64,000 nucleotides of DNA from assembly GCF_012271785.1 (NCBI RefSeq), contig NZ_JAAWVT010000007.1, positions 124,001-188,000 of the forward strand, read 5' to 3'. The first letter of the stretch is position 1. Each line of letters begins with the position of its first letter. Positions 55,404 through 62,829 of the stretch are shown here, piece after piece. The translations under genes and the position numbers were made by a program. Source of the stretch: Paeniglutamicibacter terrestris (GTDB taxonomy: Bacteria > Actinomycetota > Actinomycetes > Actinomycetales > Micrococcaceae). The notes beneath the pieces are model-generated. The model ran no database searches, was not told the origin of the DNA, and saw only the letters and a list, made by a program, of their open reading frames with translations.

Positions 55404-56216
55404 ATGACGAAGAACTCTATTTTTTCCCGCCTTTTCCGCATTGGAAAGTCCAACGCCAATGCGGCATTGGATGCCTTGGAAGATCCGCAGAAGATGCTGG
55501 ATCAGCAGGTTCGCGACTACAGCAACAACATCGCAGAAGCCGAAACCGCCGTCGCTCAGACGATTGGTAACCTGCGCATGATGGAGGAAGACCACACCAT
55601 CGCCCTGACCGAGGCCAAGGAGTGGGGCGCCAAGGCGCTGGCCGCATCCAATAAGGCGGAGGAATTTGCGGCATCGGGTGACGGTGCTAACGCCGAGAAG
55701 TTTAACAAGTTGGCGACGTTGGCCATTCAGCGTCAGATGGCTAGCGAAAAGAAGGCGTCTTCCACCGCGCCGAGCATCGAGTCGCAGCGCAAGATTGTTG
55801 AGCAGCTCAAGACCGGTCTGAGCACCATGTCGACCAAGCGCCAGGAACTGGTCTCCAAGCGTGATGAGTTAGTAGCTCGTGCCCGCAACGCCAAGACTCA
55901 GGGCCAAATGATGGATGCCGTGAAGGCTCTAGACATGAGTGATCCGACATCGGAGATCGGACGCTTCGAGTCCAAGATTCGTTCGGATGAAGCCCGCGTG
56001 CGTGGTGCTGCCGAACTGGCGTCGTCCACTCTCGATGCCCAGTTCGCCTCCCTCGAGGATTTGGGTGAGAGCACCGAGGTTGAGGCGCGTTTGGCCTTGA
56101 TGAAGGGACAGAAGAACGTGCTGGAAGAAGCACCCGCCGCAGACGCACTCGAAGAGGCACCGCAGCCTTCGGAGATCGAGGCTCGGCTGGCAGCACTGAA
56201 GGCCAAAAATCAGTAA
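55404..56216 (+). CDS. pspA: PspA/IM30-family protein
   Basis: 270 residues from an ATG at 55404. Long helical coiled coil through most of the chain: SIFSRLFRIGKSNANAALDA, PQKMLDQQVRDYSNNIAEAE, AVAQTIGNLRMM, and a middle region of heptads (SQRKIVEQLKTGLSTMSTKR). Members are ESCRT-III-like and protect the inner membrane under stress. The last 45 residues are Ala/Glu-rich. Earlier in-frame ATGs overlap the region of the divergent gene; AAAGG before 55404 supports this start. Confidence 0.9.
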   Translation: MTKNSIFSRLFRIGKSNANAALDALEDPQKMLDQQVRDYSNNIAEAETAVAQTIGNLRMMEEDHTIALTEAKEWGAKALAASNKAEEFAASGDGANAEKFNKLATLAIQRQMASEKKASSTAPSIESQRKIVEQLKTGLSTMSTKRQELVSKRDELVARARNAKTQGQMMDAVKALDMSDPTSEIGRFESKIRSDEARVRGAAELASSTLDAQFASLEDLGESTEVEARLALMKGQKNVLEEAPAADALEEAPQPSEIEARLAALKAKNQ

Positions 56217-56255
56217 GACTGTGAAATAGCGGTTGCCCTAAGCGGGATACCACTG

Positions 56256-56286
56256 GTGGCGGATACGAGTATCTCGTATCCGCCAC
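56256..56286 (+). terminator. terminator after pspA
   Basis: GTGGCGGATACGAG and CTCGTATCCGCCAC are perfect 14-base arms with a 3-base loop. It separates pspA from the convergent trpS. Confidence 0.75.
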
Positions 56287-56345
56287 TGCTGTCTTTCGGG
56301 GGTGCCATTCGAGAGCAAAATCTTCCCCGGCACCCCGCCGGCTCT

Positions 56346-57431
56346 TTAGTAGTAGGTCTTCATGGCCTTTCTGACTTCTTCTAGGGTCTGCTCGGCGACG
56401 GCATTGGCTCGTTGATTGCCGACCCGCAGGACATCACGGAGGTAACCCGGGTCTTTGGCCAGCTCGATCCGCCGCGCCCTGATGGGCGCCAGATGCTCGT
56501 TAACAGCGTCGATGACCAGAGATTTCAGGGCGCCCGAACCGGCGGAGCCGAGCTCATCTCCAACCTCGTATGGGTCTTTGTTCTGGCACAGCGCGGCGAG
56601 CAAAACAAGGCTGGAGACTTCCGGCCGGTGCTCGGGGTCGTAGGATATCTGCCGAAACGAATCCGTTTTAGCGCCGCGTATCAGGCGAGCAGTTGTATCG
56701 GCATCATCCGCCAACGCCACCGCGTTATTGCGGCTCTTGCTCATCTTTCCGCCGTCGGTGCCCAACAGCAATGGAGCGGCGGAGAGTAAGGCGGTAGGTT
56801 CGGCGAAGATACTCTTTTCCGGGGCATAACGGGTGTTGAACCGTCGCGCGATGGTGCGCGTGAGTTCGAGGTGCGGCAGTTGATCTTTGCCGACCGGCAC
56901 CACGTTTGCCTTACAGAACAAGATGTCGGCTGCCTGATGTACCGGATAGGTGAACATCAGACCACTGACCGAGGACTGCTTCGAATGCGTTATCTCGTCC
57001 TTAACGGTGGGATTGCGCTCTAATTCCGCGACCGAAACTAGGGAGAGGAACGGGAGGAGTAATTGGTTCAGGGCAGCGATGGCACTGTGCGTGAAGATGG
57101 TGGTGCGTAGCGGATCGATTCCCACCGCCAAGTAATCCAGAACCAAGCCGTGGACGGCCAGCTCGAGATTGTTGGCCACGTCCCGGTCTGTCAGTACTTG
57201 GTAGTCGGCAATGAGGACAAAGGACTCGACTCCGAGGTTTTGTAGTCGGACGCGATTCTGTAGCGTGCCGAAATAGTGGCCGAGGTGCAATGACCCCGTC
57301 GGTCGATCGCCGGTGAGTACCCTGAATCGGTCGGGATTGACCCGTAGCTGGTCTTCGAGCGATGAGTCCTGCTCCACAGCGGGATCCGTGCCGAGCATTG
57401 ATGATGGTGGGGATAGCTGGTGATCGTGCAT
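56346..57431 (-). CDS. trpS: tryptophanyl-tRNA synthetase, attenuator-controlled
   Basis: 361 residues, class I synthetase. The HIGH-like motif HLGH is at 49 to 52 (in VLTGDRPTGSLHLGHYFGTL) and KMSKS at 229 to 233. It joins Trp to its tRNA. The N-terminal form (VLTGDRPTG, then TLQNRVRLQ) looks to me like the second type of bacterial TrpRS, known from Streptomyces coelicolor TrpRS1 and Deinococcus TrpRS II, rather than the common housekeeping form. TrpRS1 is resistant to the inhibitor indolmycin. That assignment is from memory and is not proven. Upstream is a full Trp leader and terminator. Confidence 0.92.
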   Translation of the reverse strand: MHDHQLSPPSSMLGTDPAVEQDSSLEDQLRVNPDRFRVLTGDRPTGSLHLGHYFGTLQNRVRLQNLGVESFVLIADYQVLTDRDVANNLELAVHGLVLDYLAVGIDPLRTTIFTHSAIAALNQLLLPFLSLVSVAELERNPTVKDEITHSKQSSVSGLMFTYPVHQAADILFCKANVVPVGKDQLPHLELTRTIARRFNTRYAPEKSIFAEPTALLSAAPLLLGTDGGKMSKSRNNAVALADDADTTARLIRGAKTDSFRQISYDPEHRPEVSSLVLLAALCQNKDPYEVGDELGSAGSGALKSLVIDAVNEHLAPIRARRIELAKDPGYLRDVLRVGNQRANAVAEQTLEEVRKAMKTYY

Positions 57432-57502
57432 GTGGTGCTCCTAGTGGCTTGAGGATGACACCGTCCGCGTGGAATGGCACCATACCCCTTGCTTTGGAGC
57501 AC

Positions 57503-57528
57503 AAAAAAGACCGTCCATGCGAACGGCC
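57503..57528 (-). terminator. attenuator terminator before trpS
   Basis: On the minus strand GGCCGT and ACGGTC (one G-T pair) enclose an 8-base loop and are followed by six T (57508 to 57503). It lies between the leader peptide and trpS, 72 bases before the trpS start. Confidence 0.75.
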
Positions 57529-57571
57529 TGATTTCTAACACGAAATGCGGCGGTTCCTAGTTGGAACGCCA
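57529..57571 (-). promoter_or_regulatory. attenuator hairpin regions 1 and 2
   Basis: Read on the minus strand, GGCGTTCC (region 1, from inside the second Trp codon) pairs with GGAACCGCC (region 2) with one bulged base. Region 2 GAACCGCC can instead pair with GGCCGTTC in the terminator stem with a single mismatch, forming an antiterminator. A ribosome stalled on the Trp codons would block region 1 and favour the antiterminator. Confidence 0.65.
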
Positions 57572-57598
57572 CCAAGCAAAACTCCGTGAATTGATCAT
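57557..57598 (-). CDS. trp leader peptide
   Basis: A 13-codon frame from an ATG at 57598 encodes MINSRSFAWWRSN with two adjacent Trp codons at 9 and 10, and a TAG stop at 57557 to 57559. The ribosome site is weak. Its position just before mutually exclusive hairpins and a U-run terminator makes a leader-peptide role very likely. Confidence 0.72.
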   Translation of the reverse strand: MINSRSFAWWRSN

Positions 57599-57695
57599 GG
57601 ACTCATGCTACAACTTTTCCCATGGCCAATCTTGCGCCTCGCAGTGGCCTTGTCATGGCTACGAAGTGTGGTTGATCCCATGCACCCCAGCCGTA

Positions 57696-57714
57696 GCGTG
57701 CCCCCGGGGCACGC
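57696..57714. promoter_or_regulatory. 19-base palindrome upstream of the SDR gene
   Basis: GCGTGCCCC-C-GGGGCACGC is perfectly symmetric. It ends 4 bases before a TAGACT sequence (57719 to 57724) that could be a -10 box, and 20 bases before the ATG. An operator is plausible. Confidence 0.45.
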
Positions 57715-57734
57715 CCGGTAGACTTGATGGCGAC

Positions 57735-59249
57735 ATGACTGAGAATTTTCCTGAGGCCGATCTGGTCAACAACGACGATCTTTTCACCGCTGCCGAGCTC
57801 GAGGCCGCCATCAAGGTGCTGGGTTTGGTTCACCGGCTAGAACCGGAAGACGAGCGTCACATCGCCGTGCGCCGAGCCACCGGAAAGATGTTTAAGTCCG
57901 CGAAGCGGCACCGCAAGAACGAAAAGCGCTCGGCCATCAACGCCGCCGATCGCGCGGTTGTAGAGCGGACCGCCACCGGCTCCCCCCAACGCCTGGATGA
58001 TGAGACATTGGGACTGGATCTAAGCACCCCGACCGATGAGCACACGGCCGGTGAGTACATCAAGCCGCGTGGTTGCTACATCTGTAAAAAGCGCTACACC
58101 ACGGTGGATGCCTTCCACCACTACCTATGCCCCGAGTGTGCTGCAGCCGGCCGCGAACGCCGTGACGCCCGCGCCGACTTGAGTGGCAAGCGTGCCCTGC
58201 TCACCGGTGGCCGAGCCAAGATTGGCATGCACATCGCCCTGCGCTTGCTGCGCGATGGTGCCCACACCACCATCACCACGCGCTTCCCGCGCGATGCTGC
58301 TAGGCGTTTTGCCGCGTTGGAAGACTCCTCCGATTGGATTCACCGCCTGCGCATCGTCGGCATCGATTTGCGTGATCCCTCCCAAGTCATTTCCCTCGCC
58401 GATCGCATTGCGGCCGAGGGGCCACTGGACATCCTGATCAACAACGCGGCGCAGACCGTGCGACGCACCTCGAACTCGTATCTGCACCTGGTCGAGTCGG
58501 AAACCCAGCCGCTTCCGGCCGAACTCGAATTTGTTGCAGGTGGCCCCGAGGTGTGGGGCGAGGCCAATCCCCCATCCGAACACCCGCGCGCACTGGCCAG
58601 TGCCTTCCGCTTGGAAGACTCCGCCCTGCTGGTTCCTGCGACGTCCACGAACTACGACGCTCAAGCGGTGGCCGATCTGGCGATGACTGCCGGCTCCGCC
58701 ACGCTGGAGCGCATCGCGGCGGGAACCGCCATCGATGCCGGCGGTTTGGTGCCCGACGTGGTCACCGAGAACTCCTGGACGCAGATCTTGGGAGATGTCG
58801 ACGCGCTGGAAATGCTGGAGGTGCAGCTGTGCAACGTCACCGCCCCGTTCCTGCTGGCCTCGCGTCTGCGCCCGGCGTTGGCGGCAAGCGATGCGCACCG
58901 CAAGTACATCGTGAACGTCTCGGCCATGGAGGGCCAGTTCTCCCGCCGCTACAAGGGTGCCGGCCATCCGCACACCAACATGGCCAAGGCCTCGCTGAAC
59001 ATGCTCACTCGCACCAGTGCCGAGGAAATGCTGCAGACCGATCGGATCTTGATGTCCGCGGTGGATACCGGCTGGATCACCGATGAGCGGCCACACGATT
59101 CCAAGGTCCGCATGGTGGCCGAGGGCTGGCATGCGCCGCTGGACTTGATTGACGGGGCGGCGCGGGTTTACCAGCCCATCGTTGATGGCGAACGCGGCAT
59201 TGACCTTTACGGTTGCTTCCTGAAGGACTACGAGCCCTCCCCCTGGTAG
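57735..59249 (+). CDS. SDR oxidoreductase with N-terminal zinc-ribbon-like segment
   Basis: 504 residues from an ATG at 57735. The first 110 residues are charged and unlike SDR. A Cys-rich segment follows with C114, C117, C132 and C135 (RGCYICKKRY and LCPECAA), suited to bind zinc. The SDR domain starts near 150 with TGGRAKIG at 157 to 164; NNAAQTVRR and the Tyr in RRYKGAGHPHTNMAKAS follow. It has a long insertion of about 100 residues between the NNAA motif and the active site. The function is unknown. If the TAGACT box is real, the transcript would be nearly leaderless. Confidence 0.82.
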   Translation: MTENFPEADLVNNDDLFTAAELEAAIKVLGLVHRLEPEDERHIAVRRATGKMFKSAKRHRKNEKRSAINAADRAVVERTATGSPQRLDDETLGLDLSTPTDEHTAGEYIKPRGCYICKKRYTTVDAFHHYLCPECAAAGRERRDARADLSGKRALLTGGRAKIGMHIALRLLRDGAHTTITTRFPRDAARRFAALEDSSDWIHRLRIVGIDLRDPSQVISLADRIAAEGPLDILINNAAQTVRRTSNSYLHLVESETQPLPAELEFVAGGPEVWGEANPPSEHPRALASAFRLEDSALLVPATSTNYDAQAVADLAMTAGSATLERIAAGTAIDAGGLVPDVVTENSWTQILGDVDALEMLEVQLCNVTAPFLLASRLRPALAASDAHRKYIVNVSAMEGQFSRRYKGAGHPHTNMAKASLNMLTRTSAEEMLQTDRILMSAVDTGWITDERPHDSKVRMVAEGWHAPLDLIDGAARVYQPIVDGERGIDLYGCFLKDYEPSPW

Positions 59250-59265
59250 ACAGCTCCGCAGCATC

Positions 59266-59347
59266 AGCAAAGGCCCCGATCGAAGCGCAAATATCCTGTT
59301 GACCATCACAGGACAGCGGCACGACGGGGCCTTTGCTGTACCCCGGG
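59266..59347 (+). terminator. nested hairpin after the SDR gene
   Basis: AGCAAAGGCCCCG (59266 to 59278) pairs with CGGGGCCTTTGCT (59335 to 59347) over 56 bases. Inside, TCCTGT (59294 to 59299) pairs with ACAGGA (59308 to 59313). Confidence 0.65.
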
Positions 59348-59436
59348 CCGGCCGCCATCTGGCTGCCAACGTTGGATGCCACCAACTGGCCGAGGTGATC
59401 CGAGCACTGACTCTATTTGCACCGAATGCAACATTG

Positions 59437-59451
59437 CACTTAGTGTAAGTG
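59437..59451. promoter_or_regulatory. TetR operator before the TetR-MMPL pair
   Basis: CACTTA and TAAGTG are perfect arms with a GTG spacer. It ends one base before the GTG start of the TetR gene. Confidence 0.6.
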
Positions 59452-59452
59452 G

Positions 59453-60082
59453 GTGAGTCCATCAACACCGGCCGTGGATCGACGTGCCGACATCAAGAAC
59501 AGACACCGTCGCGCCATTCTCGATGCAGCGGCAGCCATCATGCGCGAACGTGAATCCAGTGTGTTCTCCGTTGACGAACTCGCTGCCCGAGCGAACGTGT
59601 CACGCCGAACCGTCTTTAACCACTTTGCCTCCATTGACGACGTGGTGATCGCCGTGTTCGGCATCGAACTTGGCGCCGTCGTGGAGCGGCTTGCCACGAT
59701 CCCGGAGGGTCCCGGATCCTCTATGTTCGACGATCTGGCCGAAACTGTGCGCTCCACCGATCTGGTGCCGCCCATGGTCTACCTGACCCGCGTGCTGGGC
59801 GGCGATGAACCCGAGCCGACCCCCAAGCAGGCACTACTGGCCGCCCGAACGTTCACCGAAATCAGTACGGGCCTCGCTGCTGAGATGCAAAGGCGCCATC
59901 CGGGAGCCACAGCGCTTCGGGTCAACCTGTTGGTCGGATCGCTGACCAGCGGCCTGCTGGTGATCTATCAGCAATGGTTCACCGAGTGCGGAGCTTTTGA
60001 CACCGTGCAGACCCGCAGTCACTGGACCGAGCTCGTCGAGACTCTCCTCGAATCCCTAAGAACCGGTTTCGGAGCACGCTAA
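59453..60082 (+). CDS. TetR-family regulator
   Basis: 209 residues from a GTG at 59453. The N-terminal helix-turn-helix reads RAILDAAAAIMRERESSVFS, DELAARANVSRRTVFNHFAS and IDDVV. The C-terminal part is helical. An inverted repeat touches the start and an MMPL transporter gene follows after 43 bases, so it likely represses itself and the exporter. The ligand is unknown. Confidence 0.9.
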   Translation: MSPSTPAVDRRADIKNRHRRAILDAAAAIMRERESSVFSVDELAARANVSRRTVFNHFASIDDVVIAVFGIELGAVVERLATIPEGPGSSMFDDLAETVRSTDLVPPMVYLTRVLGGDEPEPTPKQALLAARTFTEISTGLAAEMQRRHPGATALRVNLLVGSLTSGLLVIYQQWFTECGAFDTVQTRSHWTELVETLLESLRTGFGAR

Positions 60083-60125
60083 CGCGTCCCCTTTTTTCTC
60101 CCGCTTGACCAATTTGAAGGACATC

Positions 60126-62681
60126 ATGGCCGAATTTCTCTATCGTCTGGGACGCGGATCAGCGCACCACGCACGAAAAATCATTGCCGCATGGATCGCG
60201 ATCCTGGTCTTGGCAGCGGTGGCATTTTCCATCGGCGGAGGCACCCTATCGAGCAGCATGTCGATCCCCGGAACCCCCACCGCCGAGGTGACCGACAGGC
60301 TGGCCGCAGAGTTCCCCTCCGCCTCCGGTGGAACCGGAAACATTATCGCGCAAAGCACTGACGGCCAACCGTTCACCGATGCCCAGCAGAAAGCCATCGG
60401 AACCCTCACGGCCGACGCTGCCACCATCGACGGTGTAGAGAGAGTCATCGATCCGTTCACCACCGAAGCGCAGCGCGCCGACTCGGCACGAGCGATCACG
60501 GACGGTAGCTCAAAGATGGCCGACGCCAGGGAGCAGCTCGACGCCGGCGACACCGAGCTGAAGACATCCCAGGCGCAATTGGCCGCTGGCCAAAAGCGAC
60601 TTGATGCCGCCATTGCCCAGGCGCGTGCGGCAGGGATGTACGAGCAGGCCAAGGACGAGCTCGAGCGCCAGCAAGCGCAACTTGACGCCGCCACCAAGAA
60701 GCTGGATGCCGGGGCTGCCACGCTCCAAGAGAACCGCTCGAAACTGGATCAGGAAGCCACCAAGCTCGAACAGGGCGAATCGATGCTGAACATGGCCGCC
60801 GAAATTCGCACGGTTTCGCAGGACGGCGGCGCGGCCATCACCATGGTGGTCTTCACCGCCGCCCAGATGGACATCACGCAGGAAACCAAGGATGCCTTGG
60901 TGGCGCTCTTTGAAAACGCCGACGTGGACGGAGTCCAATTCGATTTCTCCTCCGAGATCACTCAGGGCGTCCCGAGCGTTTTCGGGCCCGGTGAGGCCAT
61001 CGGGCTGGTTGTGGCCGGCATCGTGCTGGTGCTCATGCTGGGCACCTTCATCGGCGCCGGGTTACCCCTGCTCACCGCGCTGGTGGGTGTGGGTATCGGC
61101 GCCCTCGGTGCCCTTTCGCTCTCCAGTGTGTTGGAGATGTCCTCGGTGACCCCGATGCTGGGGCTGATGCTCGGCCTGGCCGTGGGCATCGACTACTCGC
61201 TGTTCATCATCAACCGCCACCGGCACCAGCTCAAGGACGGCTACGAGGTCCGCGAGTCCATCGCGCTGGCCAACGGCACCTCCGGCAACGCCGTGGTCTT
61301 CGCCGGGGCCACGGTCTTCATCGCCTTGCTGGCGCTGAACGTCACTCGCATCCCGTTCCTCGGGCTCATGGGCTCCGTCGGCGCGGCCAGCGTGCTGATC
61401 GCGGTGCTGGTGGCCATCACGCTGACCCCGGCACTGCTCTCGCTGGTGGGGAGAAAAATCCTCAGCCGCTCAGAACGTGCTGCTCTGGCAACCGGCACCG
61501 CACCAAAAAATGCTTCTGCGGCACCAGCCCCCAAGACCCGCGTTCGTCCGATGTCCACCGCTGGCGCGATCCTCACCGCGATCGCTTCCGTCGCGGTGCT
61601 GCTGGTGGTAGCCACCCCCGCCCTGGACCTGCGGCTGAACCTACCCGACGGATCCTCCGAGTCTCACGAAAGCACCCAGTACCGGGCCTACTCCGCGATC
61701 TCCGAACGCTTCGGTGAGGGCCAAAACGGTGCGCTGCTCATCGTGGCTGACCTGCCCGGATCCCCCACCGAGGAGGAGTCTCAAGCCCACCAAACACGTA
61801 TCGCCGAGACGTTATTCGCCCAAGACGACGTCATCGCCGTCGCACCCGCCGGCACCTCCGCGGACCGAACCGTGGCAGCGTTCCAGCTCATCCCCGCCCA
61901 GGGCCCCACCAGCGTCTCAACCGAGGAGCTGGTGCATTCATTGCGCGACCTCTCCCCGCTGGATGGAACCTACCCGATCGGGGTGGCCGGCTCGGCCAGC
62001 GGCAACGTAGATATCTCGCAAAAACTTTCCGATGCACTGCCGTTCTACTTGTTGGTGGTCATCGGGCTTTCGATGCTGATCCTGCTGTTGGTCTTCCGCT
62101 CCATCGTGGTCCCCATCATCGCCACCCTCGGCTTCATCCTGTCCTACTACGCCGCACTGGGCGGCGTCGTGGCGATCTATCAGTGGGGCTGGCTGCCGGC
62201 GATCTTCGGCGTGGACACCCCGGGGCCCATCCTCAGCTTCCTGCCCACACTCCTGGTCGGGATCCTGTTCGGACTGGCGATGGACTACCAGCTCTTTTTG
62301 GGCACCGGCATGCGCGAGGCCTTTGTGCACGGCGCCCCGGCACGCCTAGCGGTCGTGAAGGGTGTCCGGGCCGGACGTGCCGTGGTCTCGGCCGCGGCCA
62401 TCATCATGATCTCGGTCTTCGGCGGATTCATCTTCGCCGAAAGCGCGATGATCCGACCGATCGGCTTTGCGCTGGCCTTCGGCGTGCTGCTGGACGCCTT
62501 TGTGGTGCGCATGCTGCTGATCCCGGCCCTGATGCATCTGGCCGGCGACAAGGCCTGGTGGCTGCCGCGCTGGTTGGAGAAAATCCTGCCGGACATCGAC
62601 GTGGAGGGTGCCAAGCTTGAACGCCGACACCCACATTCCGAGGCCGCCGAGAGTGCCGAGGCACCTGCCGCACACAACTGA
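60126..62681 (+). CDS. MMPL-family RND transporter
   Basis: 851 residues from an ATG at 60126, with AAGGA just upstream. There are about eleven to twelve membrane segments in two halves. The first half has an extracytoplasmic domain with a coiled coil (residues about 140 to 215, rich in Ala, Gln, Leu). GIDYSLFIINRHR and LAMDYQLFLGTGMREA are the two matching MMPL signature sites with the proton-relay Asp-Tyr pairs. MMPL proteins export lipids, siderophores or drugs using the proton gradient. Substrate unknown; a TetR gene upstream suggests drug or lipid efflux. Confidence 0.92.
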   Translation: MAEFLYRLGRGSAHHARKIIAAWIAILVLAAVAFSIGGGTLSSSMSIPGTPTAEVTDRLAAEFPSASGGTGNIIAQSTDGQPFTDAQQKAIGTLTADAATIDGVERVIDPFTTEAQRADSARAITDGSSKMADAREQLDAGDTELKTSQAQLAAGQKRLDAAIAQARAAGMYEQAKDELERQQAQLDAATKKLDAGAATLQENRSKLDQEATKLEQGESMLNMAAEIRTVSQDGGAAITMVVFTAAQMDITQETKDALVALFENADVDGVQFDFSSEITQGVPSVFGPGEAIGLVVAGIVLVLMLGTFIGAGLPLLTALVGVGIGALGALSLSSVLEMSSVTPMLGLMLGLAVGIDYSLFIINRHRHQLKDGYEVRESIALANGTSGNAVVFAGATVFIALLALNVTRIPFLGLMGSVGAASVLIAVLVAITLTPALLSLVGRKILSRSERAALATGTAPKNASAAPAPKTRVRPMSTAGAILTAIASVAVLLVVATPALDLRLNLPDGSSESHESTQYRAYSAISERFGEGQNGALLIVADLPGSPTEEESQAHQTRIAETLFAQDDVIAVAPAGTSADRTVAAFQLIPAQGPTSVSTEELVHSLRDLSPLDGTYPIGVAGSASGNVDISQKLSDALPFYLLVVIGLSMLILLLVFRSIVVPIIATLGFILSYYAALGGVVAIYQWGWLPAIFGVDTPGPILSFLPTLLVGILFGLAMDYQLFLGTGMREAFVHGAPARLAVVKGVRAGRAVVSAAAIIMISVFGGFIFAESAMIRPIGFALAFGVLLDAFVVRMLLIPALMHLAGDKAWWLPRWLEKILPDIDVEGAKLERRHPHSEAAESAEAPAAHN

Positions 62682-62708
62682 TAGAGCGCCCATGTACGGG
62701 CAGTGACG

Positions 62709-62742
62709 GGGGTGGGTTCCACGCATAAATGGAACCCACCCC
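62709..62742 (+). terminator. terminator after the MMPL gene
   Basis: GGGGTGGGTTCCA and TGGAACCCACCCC are perfect 13-base arms with an 8-base loop. Confidence 0.75.
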
Positions 62743-62829
62743 TTGGTGTCTGGCCGAGGTCGGGTGCGTCATCGACTCCCCGGCATGTGTAAAGCGCTCG
62801 TTTCATGTTTCAATGGTCTGGTGGATCAC

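Noticed and set aside
56299-56336. GGGGTGCC/GGCACCCC hairpin as trpS terminator
   Set aside because: The arms are only 8 bases with a 22-base loop and no T-run; the evidence is too weak for a feature.
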